Source: Burkholderiaceae bacterium
GTDB taxonomy: Bacteria; Pseudomonadota; Gammaproteobacteria; Burkholderiales; Burkholderiaceae
Length of the DNA stretch: 64,000 bases
Direction: 5' to 3'
NCBI GenBank assembly: GCA_947455485.1
Contig: CANGNV010000003.1
Coordinates: forward strand, 26,233-90,232
Shown: positions 42,435-52,344 of the stretch, one piece after another
Numbering within the stretch: position 1 is the stretch's first letter
Layout of the letters: every line of letters begins with the position of its first letter
Made by a program: the position numbers and the translations under genes
The notes under the pieces: model-generated
What the model saw: only the letters and a program-made list of their open reading frames with translations
Databases searched by the model: none
Told to the model about the DNA's origin: nothing

Positions 42435-42938
42435 ATGTTTAGTTTTTTAAACCCCTTTGCCAGACTGACTGCTGCTCGTGGGCAAGCGTTGGGTTTTCAA
42501 CTCAATGACGGGGGTAGGGAGGCAGCAGGTTTTAAGGGCGGAGCTGGTGACTGCGTGGTTCGCGCCATCGCGATTGCAGCTGAGTTGCCTTATATGCAGG
42601 TTTATGAAGATCTACGTGCCGCTAATGCAGTCTATGCGGAGCAAAGAAACGATAAGTTGGCCAGAAGGCTCAATGCTAAGGGTGCCTCACCTCGGAATGG
42701 CAATCACCGCAATGTCTTTCATGACTATATTCTGGGTCACGGTTTTGATTGGGTTCCCACCATGAAGGTTGGGGCAGGCTGCCAGGTACATATGCTGGCC
42801 AATGAGCTGCCCTCTGGCAGGCTAATAGTGAAGGTTTCTAAGCACTTAAGTGCGGTAATTGATGGAGTTATTGAAGATACACATAACCCGTCTCGGGGCG
42901 GTTCACGCTGTGTCTATGGTTATTACATCAAACGCTAG
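42435..42938 (+). CDS. Putative papain-like-fold cysteine peptidase-related protein
   Basis: GGAGDCVVRAIAIAAELPYMQVYEDL (Cys) and RLIVKVSKHLSAVIDGVIEDTHNPSR (His, Asp/Asn) arranged like C-H-D/N papain-like folds. Confidence 0.5.
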   Translation: MFSFLNPFARLTAARGQALGFQLNDGGREAAGFKGGAGDCVVRAIAIAAELPYMQVYEDLRAANAVYAEQRNDKLARRLNAKGASPRNGNHRNVFHDYILGHGFDWVPTMKVGAGCQVHMLANELPSGRLIVKVSKHLSAVIDGVIEDTHNPSRGGSRCVYGYYIKR

Positions 42939-42953
42939 AGTCTATAAAAGAAA

Positions 42954-42978
42954 AAGCCTCCAATACTGGAGGCTTATT
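42954..42978. terminator. Rho-independent terminator
   Basis: AAGCCTCCAatacTGGAGGCTTattt. Confidence 0.85.
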
Positions 42979-43028
42979 TCATAAAACTGACCAAAAATGG
43001 CCTAAAACAGGGGTAAATCAGCAATAAA

Positions 43029-43184
43029 TTACCAATTTCCGCTAGTTTTACGTGATTTCTGTTCCATTACTTTCGCTTCGCTAAATGCAGCTGCCAACAA
43101 AGCAAAGAAGTCTTTAATTGCAAATAAAGGCTTAAAGCTAAAGGCTAGTGCCTGGTGAAACTGTACTGAGTTTGAATGTGCCAT
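43029..43184 (-). CDS. Small 51-aa ORF, hypothetical (not in supplied track)
   Basis: ATG-TAA: MAHSNSVQFHQALAFSFKPLFAIKDFFALLAAAFSEAKVMEQKSRKTSGNW. Confidence 0.4.
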   Translation of the reverse strand: MAHSNSVQFHQALAFSFKPLFAIKDFFALLAAAFSEAKVMEQKSRKTSGNW

Positions 43185-43257
43185 GGTGAGCTCATTAAGG
43201 GTTAACCCTAATGATACACCCTATTACCCCAAATTGCAGCAATTCGATCGAATTTGC

Positions 43258-43752
43258 CTAATACACGCTGGTGTTTCGATACTTCTGATCCCAAGCGTTT
43301 TTATAAGCTGTAGTCATGCCGATCATGATTGACGTGGTCCATGCCAATGAAAACAGTCCGCTGAAGGAGATGAAAAATGCAAAGGTTTTCCAGCCATTAA
43401 CCAATGTGTCAGACTCAAAACCTACGGTTGTGTAGCAGCTGCCAGCAAAGAGAACTGCAGCAAGAGGAGTTTTCATGATTTCAAGGCCAATAATGAAGAC
43501 CGCCCAAAGGAGAATCTCTAATAAGTGAATCAAGGCAAGAAATACAAAGGTTGCATAGAAATGAAAGAAAACCCGGTTGTATTGGGTTAGCTTGATATTG
43601 CTACGCGTCAAACGCTCGAAGCGCATATAAAGGTGGTTGATGGCGCTGCCATGAAACATCAGAATGACAATCAAACAGGCAATTCCCCAGGCGGTATCCC
43701 GCGCAAGTAGTACAAAAGGGAAATCGGCAAAGGAGGTAATGATGTTATTCAT
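43258..43752 (-). CDS. Two-TM potassium-channel-like protein
   Basis: Pore-like LFAGSCYTTVGFESD between hydrophobic segments. Confidence 0.65.
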   Translation of the reverse strand: MNNIITSFADFPFVLLARDTAWGIACLIVILMFHGSAINHLYMRFERLTRSNIKLTQYNRVFFHFYATFVFLALIHLLEILLWAVFIIGLEIMKTPLAAVLFAGSCYTTVGFESDTLVNGWKTFAFFISFSGLFSLAWTTSIMIGMTTAYKNAWDQKYRNTSVY

Positions 43753-43849
43753 GGGTTCTGTATGGGGTGGGTTCAGGCATTGATTTCTTTGTCGGTTGAT
43801 AATGGCACATCTCTAATTTCATGTAAAGAAACCCTTGACCGAGCATCAC

Positions 43850-45064
43850 ATGCCGGGCGGAAAAAGCAAAGAACGCTTTTTCTTGTTCTCCCTGGCCGGA
43901 ATTCAGTTCACTCATATCCTGGACTTCATGATCATGATGCCTTTGGGTCCCGAATTTATTCGAGAGCTCAACATCAATACGCATGAGTTTGGCCTGTTAC
44001 TCTCTTCCTATACTTTTGCGGCAGCCATTGCCGGTGTCTTTGCTACTTACTTTGTGGATCGGTTTGAGAGGCGAGTACTGCTCCTGAGTTTGTATGCCTG
44101 TTTCATTATTGCCACCTTAGTTTGTGGTTTAGCCCCTGATTACCATTCACTATTTATTGCGCGGGCATTTGCAGGAGCGTTTGGTGGCATCTTGGGTTCA
44201 TTGGTTCAGACCATCATTGCAGATTCGATTCCGTTCGAACGCAGAGGCAAGGCTTTGGGTACGGTGATGTCGGCATTCTCTGTATCGACAGTAGCCGGAG
44301 TTCCCTTAAGTTTATTTTTAGCCAATAACATTCCATCCTTAGGATGGCGTGCGCCATTTATCTTTATCGCGCTGGTCTCGAGCCTCATCTTGTATTTAGG
44401 CTATCGCAATATTCCTAAGATCTCTGGCCACCTAGGTCACACCCATGAGGGCAGTCGCCTCAGTCAAATCTGGAATATCTTTGTTGCCCATCAGCATCTG
44501 CGCGCATTTATTTTTATGGCGCTGATTATGTTGACCGGATTTTCCGTGATCCCTTATATCGCGCTCTATCTCACCTCCAATGTGGGGATTGATAACTCCT
44601 ATATTTCCTTAATCTATCTTTGCGGCGGTATTGCAACACTCATGAGTTCTCGCATCATTGGTCATATGGCCGATCGTTATGGCAAGGTCAAAGTATTTAG
44701 AGTGCTTGCTGTGATTAGTCTTATTCCTTTGCTGGTGACGACTAATCTCATGCCGGTGCCGCTGTGGGTGGTGTTGATTAATTCCACTGCATTTTTTGTC
44801 TTAGTTTCCGGCCGTATGATTCCGGCGATGGCGATTGTGAGCCAAGTGGTGGAGGCCAAAGTTCGGGGAACCTTTATGAGTCTCGTGGGTTCAGTGCAGA
44901 TGCTGGCCTCGGGGCTTGCTTCAGTTGCTGCTGGTGTAGTCGTCACCATTGGCGCCGATGGGAAGATGGATCACTACAACTTAGTTGGTTATGGTGCAGC
45001 TCTGTGTGGCTTGCTTACCTTCTGGTTGGTGGGCTATATTCATACTGATAAACAAGCGCAATAA
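43850..45064 (+). CDS. MFS transporter
   Basis: 12-TM pattern; THILDFMIMMPLGPEF, DRFERRVLLL, RRGKALGTVMSAFS. Confidence 0.92.
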   Translation: MPGGKSKERFFLFSLAGIQFTHILDFMIMMPLGPEFIRELNINTHEFGLLLSSYTFAAAIAGVFATYFVDRFERRVLLLSLYACFIIATLVCGLAPDYHSLFIARAFAGAFGGILGSLVQTIIADSIPFERRGKALGTVMSAFSVSTVAGVPLSLFLANNIPSLGWRAPFIFIALVSSLILYLGYRNIPKISGHLGHTHEGSRLSQIWNIFVAHQHLRAFIFMALIMLTGFSVIPYIALYLTSNVGIDNSYISLIYLCGGIATLMSSRIIGHMADRYGKVKVFRVLAVISLIPLLVTTNLMPVPLWVVLINSTAFFVLVSGRMIPAMAIVSQVVEAKVRGTFMSLVGSVQMLASGLASVAAGVVVTIGADGKMDHYNLVGYGAALCGLLTFWLVGYIHTDKQAQ

Positions 45065-45093
45065 ACCCATTTATTTCTAATAGAGAGATTCAC

Positions 45094-45780
45094 ATGATTA
45101 CATTTCAAAGACCGGACGGCGCTTCAGTAGAGGCTTATTTAGTTGAGCCTGCCAATCCAAAAAATGCTCCTGGCGTGGTGGTGATTCAGGAGTGGTGGGG
45201 ACTTGATGATGAGATTAAAAATGTCGCTAACCGTTTAGCAAATGCGGGGTACCGCGCTTTGGTTCCAGATCTCTATCGTGGCAAATTGGCTCTCGAGGCA
45301 AATGAAGCGGAGCACCTCATGAGCGATCTCAATTTTGGTGATGCTGCCAGTCAAGATATCCGCGGTGCTGTTCAGTACCTTAAATCAACTGGTAGTAATA
45401 AAGTAGCTGTCACAGGATTCTGTATGGGCGGTGCGCTTACGGTCCTATCGGCTGGGCTTGTTCCTGAATCTGATGGGACGGTGGTTTGGTATGGATATCC
45501 TCCATTAGAGTATGTTGATGCATCAGCTATAACAAAGCCGATGCTCGCGCACTGGGCCCTTCATGATGACTTCTTCGCTATCGCTGGCGTTGATCAACTT
45601 GAGGAAAAGCTCAAAGCTGCTGGGGCCAAATATGATTTTCAGCGCTATGACGCTAAGCATGCCTTTGCTAATCCCAAGTCGGATTCGAGAGGTTTGCCAC
45701 CCCTACAGTACAACCCGGCTGCTTCTGATTTAGCTTGGGAGTGCACTATGACTTTTTTAAAAAATACTCTAGGTAATTAA
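45094..45780 (+). CDS. Dienelactone hydrolase family protein
   Basis: VVVIQEWWGLDDEIKNVANRLANAGYRALVPDLY, GFCMGGALT, DAKHAFAN. Confidence 0.93.
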   Translation: MITFQRPDGASVEAYLVEPANPKNAPGVVVIQEWWGLDDEIKNVANRLANAGYRALVPDLYRGKLALEANEAEHLMSDLNFGDAASQDIRGAVQYLKSTGSNKVAVTGFCMGGALTVLSAGLVPESDGTVVWYGYPPLEYVDASAITKPMLAHWALHDDFFAIAGVDQLEEKLKAAGAKYDFQRYDAKHAFANPKSDSRGLPPLQYNPAASDLAWECTMTFLKNTLGN

Positions 45781-45802
45781 TAGGTAATTAATAGGTAATT
45801 AA
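45770..45802 (+). repeat. 3 x 11-bp perfect tandem repeat spanning the dienelactone hydrolase stop codon
   Basis: TAGGTAATTAA TAGGTAATTAA TAGGTAATTAA. Confidence 0.95.
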
Positions 45803-45810
45803 AGGCGTAT

Positions 45811-46596
45811 ATGTTTTTTAATTGGATTTATAAACGGAGCAATGTCCAGATATTGATTATTTTGGTCTTGTTCTTTGTGGTTTTGTTGGATGTAATGCCG
45901 CGTATTTTGCAAGCTATCCCGATGTTTGCTCCTACCCAAGACAGCACTCGATTGGGCTTGAGTCTTTTTGGATCGATCATTACTTTAAGCGGCCTCTTAA
46001 TTGGTTTCTTATTAAATCAAGCTCAAACCAATTTTCGTGAAGTGCAATCCTTAGTCTCTAGAGAGGCTGGTCAAATTAATAATTTGGATCGCCTATTGGT
46101 TCGCTATGGAGATCCTGCAATCGCTCCTGTTCGTAAGGAGCTATTTGAGTATATGAATTCGATTGTGTTTGATGAGTGGGATTTGATGAAGGATGGCCTG
46201 GGCAGTTCAAAGACCCATATGCTGTGGCGAGGGATTTCTCGCCAGCTTTTATCCTTGGAGCCTCATACCAATAGACAGACGGCGATGTATACCGACATCC
46301 TCAAAAAAGCGGAGGAGGTTGCTGAAAGCAGGGAGTCACGAATTGAACGCTCATCAGTGCGCCTGCCAAATTTATTTTGGGTAGTCATTATTATTTGTAT
46401 GATGGCCTTGCTCGGCATTAATACCTTGTTCTTGCCATCTGACTCATTTTTTATGGGCTTGAAAATTTTGCCAGTGACCTTGGGTGCGTTAATTTCGCTT
46501 TTAGTAATTACAGATCAACCCTTTAAAGGTCAGAGTTGCGTTAAGGCTGACCCATTTCTTAAAATTATTGCGTCCATTAAAACTCGCACCGAATAA
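45811..46596 (+). CDS. DUF4239-like membrane protein
   Basis: GSIITLSGLLIGFLLNQAQTNFREVQSLVSREAGQINNLDRLL and C-terminal TM pair. Confidence 0.65.
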   Translation: MFFNWIYKRSNVQILIILVLFFVVLLDVMPRILQAIPMFAPTQDSTRLGLSLFGSIITLSGLLIGFLLNQAQTNFREVQSLVSREAGQINNLDRLLVRYGDPAIAPVRKELFEYMNSIVFDEWDLMKDGLGSSKTHMLWRGISRQLLSLEPHTNRQTAMYTDILKKAEEVAESRESRIERSSVRLPNLFWVVIIICMMALLGINTLFLPSDSFFMGLKILPVTLGALISLLVITDQPFKGQSCVKADPFLKIIASIKTRTE

Positions 46597-46613
46597 TATT
46601 TACTTCATTTTTT

Positions 46614-47111
46614 ATGCACCTTTTTTCCGAAAACCTCGCCGTTGAACTTTCTTCTTACTACCGCAATCTTGCTTTAGGGCATGGCGTGATTCCCAAGGTC
46701 TTCACCTTGGTGAATGGGGCAGGAGATCAATACCTCTTTTTTGTTGATGATCTGCGCATGAGCAAAGATGAGGAAGATCAATTCTTGGCTTATATCGTTC
46801 AAGAGCATGAGGCGGTTTGCTATGCGCGAGGCACTCTAGTAGTTCTTGAGAAATCCCAACAGTTGATTGAATTCGCAGTAATCGATCAGGATGACGCTGA
46901 AGCCATTGTGTGCTCAGCCCAATTAACGCGAGATATTGATGACAAGCCAGTTGGACTAAGTGAGTTTGAAAAGACTTTGGCGCCCAAAAAGACTATCTTC
47001 TTTAGCGGTCTCTTTGAGCCCATCAAGTTATCGGATGACAGGGCAGAGGAGTTTGAAAGTCTTTGGGAAGAAATGAAGCCCAAAATCTTGCATCGAACGA
47101 TGGGAATCTGA
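46614..47111 (+). CDS. Hypothetical protein
   Basis: Intact ORF with coding-like composition; no family recognised. Confidence 0.55.
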   Translation: MHLFSENLAVELSSYYRNLALGHGVIPKVFTLVNGAGDQYLFFVDDLRMSKDEEDQFLAYIVQEHEAVCYARGTLVVLEKSQQLIEFAVIDQDDAEAIVCSAQLTRDIDDKPVGLSEFEKTLAPKKTIFFSGLFEPIKLSDDRAEEFESLWEEMKPKILHRTMGI

Positions 47112-47165
47112 TCGCCTATTGAAAAAGGGCTATTTAGTCCCCATATAGGTCTTTGTAGGTGTATT

Positions 47166-47252
47166 TGGTGCCCAGGAAGGGACTCGAACCCCCACAACCT
47201 TACGATCGCCAGCACCTGAAGCTGGTGCGTCTACCAATTTCGCCACCTGGGC
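47166..47252 (-). tRNA. tRNA-Leu (anticodon CAG), CCA encoded
   Basis: Minus strand GCCCAGGTGGCGAAATTGGTAGACGCACCAGCTTCAGGTGCTGGCGATCGTAAGGTTGTGGGGGTTCGAGTCCCTTCCTGGGCACCA; folds as a type II tRNA. Confidence 0.96.
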
Positions 47253-47395
47253 ATGCCGTTATTATAAAGGTATGCGCCTTGTGGCCCACTTCCCAACCCC
47301 TTTTGGCTTTTCCCCTTCAGACTTGGTGGTTTGATACAGTAGCCTAAGCAAGAATAATCATTGATATATAAGGCATGTATTGCCGAAGGAATTAA

Positions 47396-49798
47396 ATGCG
47401 TAAAGCAAAAAACTTGGTGCCACGAGAGGCTGACCGCTTAGGTACAGTCCAGGGTCACCGAGATGGATTTGGATTTGTGATCCCAGATGACGGCGGTGAA
47501 GATATTTTTCTTTCTGAAAGAGAAATGTCCCGCGTCATGCACGGCGATAGAGTCAATGTCAGAGTTTTAGGAACAGATCGCCGCGGTCGCCCAGAAGGTC
47601 AGATCGTCGATGTGGTTTTGCATGCCAATAAAGTCGTTATTGGCCGCCTCTTAAATGAGAATGGCGTTTTGATTGTTGCGCCGGAAGATAAACGTATCGG
47701 TCACGATATTTTGATTCCGCCAAAAGGTCAGGGCAATGCTAAATTAGGTCAAGTGGTGAGTGTCGAGATCATCGACTATCCAGATAGTTATAGACAAGCT
47801 GTTGGTCGTGTTGTTGAAGTATTGGGTGAGATTGATGATCCCGGCATGGAGATTGAAATCGCCGTCCGCAAATATGGCGTTCCACATGAGTTTTCAGCGG
47901 CAGTAAAAAAAGAAGCGGATGCATTGCCCGATACCGTCCAGCAATCTGACCTTGAGGGTCGAGTGGATTTGCGTGACGTTCCTTTGGTCACTATTGATGG
48001 CGCTGACGCTCGTGACTTTGATGATGCGGTGTATTGCGAGCCAGTCATGTACGGCAAGAGTAAAGCTTGGCGCCTGATTGTGGCAATTGCTGATGTATCC
48101 CATTACGTCAAGCCGGGCCAACCTTTGGATGATGAAGGCCTCCTACGCGCAACCTCAGTGTATTTCCCAAGACGGGTGATACCAATGCTGCCAGAGAAGA
48201 TCTCTAATGGCCTTTGCTCATTAAACCCTGGGGTTGATCGTCTGTGTATGGTTTGTGACTCTGTTGTAGATAACAACGGAGTGGTGCTTGCGTATCAGTT
48301 CTATCCAGCGGTCATGCATTCGGCGCAACGCTTTACATACGATACGGTGTGGGAGATTCTTTCCAATAGCAAGGGTCCTGAGGCAACACGTTTTGCTGAG
48401 TTCAGACCTTTACTGACTAATCTTTATTCCCTATACAAAATTCTATTAGATGCACGTCAAAAACGTGGCGCTATCGAATTTGAAACTACTGAAACCCAAA
48501 TCATCAGCAATGAACTGGGCAAGATCCTGCGTATTGAGCCGCGTTTGCGCAATGATGCACATCGCTTGATCGAAGAGTGTATGTTGACGGCTAACGTTTG
48601 CGCTGCCGACTTTATTGATAAGAACAAGCACCTCAGTCTGTATCGTGTTCACGCTGAACCTTCTGAAGAAAAATTAGTTACCTTGCGCCAAGTCTTGCGC
48701 ACCTCTGGCTTGTCATTAGGTGGCGGCGAAAAGCCGAAGCCAAAAGACTATGCCAAGCTGATGCGTGAAATCAAAGAGCGTCCTGATGCCAACATGCTTC
48801 AGTCCGTTGTTTTACGCTCTATGCAGCAGGCAATGTACCAACCGGATAACGAAGGCCACTTTGGCCTTGCTTATCCTGCGTACTCCCATTTCACGAGCCC
48901 GATTCGACGCTATCCCGATCTATTGACTCATCGTGTCATTAAGGCAATTCTTGCGAAGAAGCCTTACGCGCCTGTTTTGCCACCCATGGTTCCGTTGAAC
49001 CTCACTTTGCCACGTAAGGGCAAAGGTCGTGAAAATGCAGTCAATGCCAAGAAGTCTCATAGCGATGCAAAAGAGGCTGCAGCCAATGGCACGCGTTTAC
49101 CTAAATTACCGAAAGGCGCCAATGCCGCATTGCCTATTTGGGGTCAATTAGGTGTTCACTGCTCATCCAATGAACGTCGCGCCGATGAAGCATCTCGCGA
49201 TGTTGAAGCTTGGCTCAAGTGCTACTACATGCGTGACCATTTAGGTCAGGAATATGCCGGCACAGTGACTGGTGTTGCATCTTTTGGCCTATTTATTCAA
49301 CTAGAAAACCTCTTTGTTGAGGGTATGGTTCACGTCACCGAATTGGGTGGCGATTACTTCCAGTATGACGAAGCTCGCCAAGAGCTCCGCGGGGAGAGAA
49401 CAGGCATTCGTTATCGCTTAGGCGATCGCGTACATGTCTTAGTAAGCCGTGTTGATCTGGATGCTCGCAAGATTGAATTTAGTCTCGTCAAGTCCGTTGG
49501 TCTGGAGCCGGGTGGAACCACAAATCGTCGTCAAATTGTTTTGGCTAGCGATACTGGCAGGCCAAATAAGAAAGCATCACCCAAAAAAGGTCGGCCAGGT
49601 AGTAAAGAGCCACAGAAGCATTCCGGTATTAATGTGAATGCTGCTAAGTCTGCCGGTAATCTTGGCGCCAATCAGTCGAAGAATCAAGCTGGACGAACAG
49701 CAAGTAAAGTTGCTAAGTCTGGCAAGCCTTCAAGGCCCACTGGTAAACCAGCTGGTACTAAGCCACCAGTCCGCAGCACTAAAGCGCGTCGTAAATAA
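47396..49798 (+). CDS. rnr: Ribonuclease R
   Basis: GFGFVIPDDGGEDIFLSEREMSRVMHGD, RNB domain DARDFDDAVYCE, S1 domain, basic C-terminal tail. Confidence 0.97.
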   Translation: MRKAKNLVPREADRLGTVQGHRDGFGFVIPDDGGEDIFLSEREMSRVMHGDRVNVRVLGTDRRGRPEGQIVDVVLHANKVVIGRLLNENGVLIVAPEDKRIGHDILIPPKGQGNAKLGQVVSVEIIDYPDSYRQAVGRVVEVLGEIDDPGMEIEIAVRKYGVPHEFSAAVKKEADALPDTVQQSDLEGRVDLRDVPLVTIDGADARDFDDAVYCEPVMYGKSKAWRLIVAIADVSHYVKPGQPLDDEGLLRATSVYFPRRVIPMLPEKISNGLCSLNPGVDRLCMVCDSVVDNNGVVLAYQFYPAVMHSAQRFTYDTVWEILSNSKGPEATRFAEFRPLLTNLYSLYKILLDARQKRGAIEFETTETQIISNELGKILRIEPRLRNDAHRLIEECMLTANVCAADFIDKNKHLSLYRVHAEPSEEKLVTLRQVLRTSGLSLGGGEKPKPKDYAKLMREIKERPDANMLQSVVLRSMQQAMYQPDNEGHFGLAYPAYSHFTSPIRRYPDLLTHRVIKAILAKKPYAPVLPPMVPLNLTLPRKGKGRENAVNAKKSHSDAKEAAANGTRLPKLPKGANAALPIWGQLGVHCSSNERRADEASRDVEAWLKCYYMRDHLGQEYAGTVTGVASFGLFIQLENLFVEGMVHVTELGGDYFQYDEARQELRGERTGIRYRLGDRVHVLVSRVDLDARKIEFSLVKSVGLEPGGTTNRRQIVLASDTGRPNKKASPKKGRPGSKEPQKHSGINVNAAKSAGNLGANQSKNQAGRTASKVAKSGKPSRPTGKPAGTKPPVRSTKARRK

Positions 49799-49827
49799 TT
49801 AGCAATACAGAATCGAGATAAGTAAAG

Positions 49828-50583
49828 ATGAAGCAAATATTGGTTGGTTTTCATGCAGTACAAGCGCGCTTACGAGTGGATGCGGCAAGTCTTAAGTCAG
49901 TTTATTTTGACCCGAGTCGTCGCGATCGTCGTATGGGTGATTTTCTCAAGCAGGCTGAAGAGGTCTTGGGCGAAAGATTGCACGCCGCTGACTCTGAGCG
50001 TCTTCATAAGCTAGCAGGGCATGATCGCCATCAAGGTGTGGTTGCACTAGCTGAGAAGATGACGATTGCACGCACCATTACCGAAGTGGTAGAGGATGCA
50101 GAAAGCAATCAAAGCAAAGTGATGTTCTTGGTATTAGATGGCGTAACCGATCCCCATAACTTTGGTGCATGCTTGCGTGTGGCTGATGGTGCTGGTGTTG
50201 ATGCGGTAGTTATTCCTAAGGATCGCTCAGCCTCTATCAATGCTACTGTGAGCAAGGTATCTAGCGGTGCTTCTGAGGTTATGCCGGTGATTACGGTTAC
50301 CAACCTGGTTCGCAGCATGAAAGAGATGCAAGAAGCCGGTGTTTGGCTGATTGGTACCGACGACGAAGCTGAAAAATCCATTTACGATCTAGATCTCACT
50401 GGTCCTATTGGTATTGTCATGGGCGCAGAGGGTGAGGGCATGCGCCGCTTAACCCGCGAAACTTGTGACGAGTTGGTACGCATTCCAATGAAGGGTGTTG
50501 TCGAGAGTTTGAATGTTTCTGTGGCAAGTGGCGTATGCTTGTATGAGGTACTAAGACAGCGTTTAGCTAAAGAGCCTAAATAA
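49828..50583 (+). CDS. rlmB: 23S rRNA (guanosine-2251-2'-O)-methyltransferase
   Basis: SpoU motifs DGVTDPHNFGACLRVADGAGVDAVV, IVMGAEGEGMRRLTRE, SLNVSVASGVCLYE. Confidence 0.96.
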   Translation: MKQILVGFHAVQARLRVDAASLKSVYFDPSRRDRRMGDFLKQAEEVLGERLHAADSERLHKLAGHDRHQGVVALAEKMTIARTITEVVEDAESNQSKVMFLVLDGVTDPHNFGACLRVADGAGVDAVVIPKDRSASINATVSKVSSGASEVMPVITVTNLVRSMKEMQEAGVWLIGTDDEAEKSIYDLDLTGPIGIVMGAEGEGMRRLTRETCDELVRIPMKGVVESLNVSVASGVCLYEVLRQRLAKEPK

Positions 50584-50617
50584 GCAGTAAATCCATTCAT
50601 TTACTCAAGAGGCTGCT

Positions 50618-50803
50618 ATGAAATGCAATATCGGACATACTGACCGCGTTCTACGAATGACCGTTGGCGTTACCCTTATGGGCCTTGCAGGTTTTGGAAT
50701 AACTGGCCCTTGGGCTTGGATTGGCGTCATCCCACTACTTACCGGAATGATCGGAAATTGCCCGGCCTATAGCATTTTGGGAATCAATACTGCTAAGAAG
50801 TAA
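50618..50803 (+). CDS. DUF2892 (YgaP-like) inner membrane protein
   Basis: MKCNIGHTDRVLRMTVGVTLMGLAG... GNCPAYSILGINT. Confidence 0.88.
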   Translation: MKCNIGHTDRVLRMTVGVTLMGLAGFGITGPWAWIGVIPLLTGMIGNCPAYSILGINTAKK

Positions 50804-50814
50804 CTGGTAATGCC

Positions 50815-51237
50815 TTAGGCAAGTAGTTGCTGCACAAATTGCTCTAATTGAGCTGGTGGTAGCGCTCCGCTAACGCGGTGAACTTCTTTGCCGTTCTTAA
50901 ATCCCGCTAATGTTGGTATTGAGCGGATATTCCATTGGGATCCGAGCAATTGCTCTGCCTCGGTATTCACTTTTACAAATAGCACTTGATTGGCATGAGC
51001 AATAGCACTTGCCTGAAAGGTTGGGCCAAACATCTTGCATGGTCCGCACCACGGTGCCCAGAAATCCACTATCACCGGCATTACAGACTGAGTTACTAGC
51101 TCACTGAAGTTTATCGCTGTTGCATTAATGGGTAGCGATAGTAGCTCTTGCTTGCAAGCTCCGCAGATAGGAGTCTGATTCAGCTTCTCAGTAGGAACTC
51201 GATTGCCTTTGTTGCAATGCGGACAATAAATAATCAT
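50815..51237 (-). CDS. trxC: Thioredoxin TrxC-like
   Basis: N-terminal zinc motif CPHCN...CGACK and active site FWAPWCGPCKMFGP. Confidence 0.93.
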   Translation of the reverse strand: MIIYCPHCNKGNRVPTEKLNQTPICGACKQELLSLPINATAINFSELVTQSVMPVIVDFWAPWCGPCKMFGPTFQASAIAHANQVLFVKVNTEAEQLLGSQWNIRSIPTLAGFKNGKEVHRVSGALPPAQLEQFVQQLLA

Positions 51238-51266
51238 CTTGACTCCTTGGTGAGTACTCTAAAGAC

Positions 51267-52235
51267 TTAACTACGTAATACAGCCTCGAGCTTTTCAGTA
51301 TCGATGCAGAAATTGCGTATTCCTTCGGCCAATTTTTCAGTGGCCATTGCATCATTATTCAGCTGCAATCTAAAGTTGGATTCATCCAGTTTGAGAGCGG
51401 AGATATTTTCACTAGCCAGTGCACTTGCTGCATTACTTGCATTGAGCTTTATTTCAACCGCTGCTGTGCTCTTCTGAAGATCGCCCAGCAACTCTGGACT
51501 GATGGTGAGCAAGTCACATCCGGCCAGCTCTAGAATTTGGCTGGTATTACGGAAGCTAGCACCCATGATTTCAGTAGCAATCCCAAAGTGCTTGTAATAG
51601 TGGAAAATGCGCTTGACGGATGTAACGCCAGGGTCATTTGCACCGCCGTTATCAACATCATTCCAATTGCTGCCGAGTTTGGCTTTATACCAATCAGTAA
51701 TGCGCCCCACAAATGGTGAAATCAATTTCGCATTGACTGCGCCGCAGGCTGCAGCTTGCACCAAGGAGAATAGCAGCGTCATATTGCAATGAATGCCTTC
51801 GGCCTCCAAAACTTTTGCTGCCTGAATACCTTCCCAGGTACCGGCTAATTTGATCAAGACGCGTTTGCGATCAATGCCATGGTACTCATACAGGGCGATG
51901 AGGTGTTTCGCTTTGGTAATGGTTGCCTGAGTATTGAAAGAGAGGCGTGCATCAACCTCAGTCGAAACTCTTCCGGGGACGGTCTTCAAAATCTCCAGGC
52001 CAAACGCTACCAGGATGTAGTCAACTAAATCGACTGGTTTCATACCCGGATGGGCTGATTTAACTTGGTTTACCAATGCCTGATAGTTGGGCTGCTGGGC
52101 AGCTTTGAGGATTAGGGACGGGTTGGTTGTGGCGTCCTGCGGCTGGTATTCCCGCATGCGTTCAAAGTCGCCGGTATCGGCCACCACGGTAGTCAGTTGT
52201 TTGAGTTGGCTCAGTGCGGTAGCAGGGGAAGTCAT
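51267..52235 (-). CDS. tal: Transaldolase
   Basis: [47 protein letters not shown]. Confidence 0.97.
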   Translation of the reverse strand: MTSPATALSQLKQLTTVVADTGDFERMREYQPQDATTNPSLILKAAQQPNYQALVNQVKSAHPGMKPVDLVDYILVAFGLEILKTVPGRVSTEVDARLSFNTQATITKAKHLIALYEYHGIDRKRVLIKLAGTWEGIQAAKVLEAEGIHCNMTLLFSLVQAAACGAVNAKLISPFVGRITDWYKAKLGSNWNDVDNGGANDPGVTSVKRIFHYYKHFGIATEIMGASFRNTSQILELAGCDLLTISPELLGDLQKSTAAVEIKLNASNAASALASENISALKLDESNFRLQLNNDAMATEKLAEGIRNFCIDTEKLEAVLRS

Positions 52236-52344
52236 CAGGATCTTGAATGCTCTTATTTAATTAGTCAGTACAACAGATTGAATATCATATGATAGATGCA
52301 TAAATAAGGCTGTTCCAGTTCAGATAAGGGTGTCGGGCAAGATC

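Noticed and set aside
47159-47347. 62-aa ORF
   Set aside because: Overlaps the tRNA-Leu gene on the other strand; [14 protein letters not shown] is the usual false translation of a tRNA complement.
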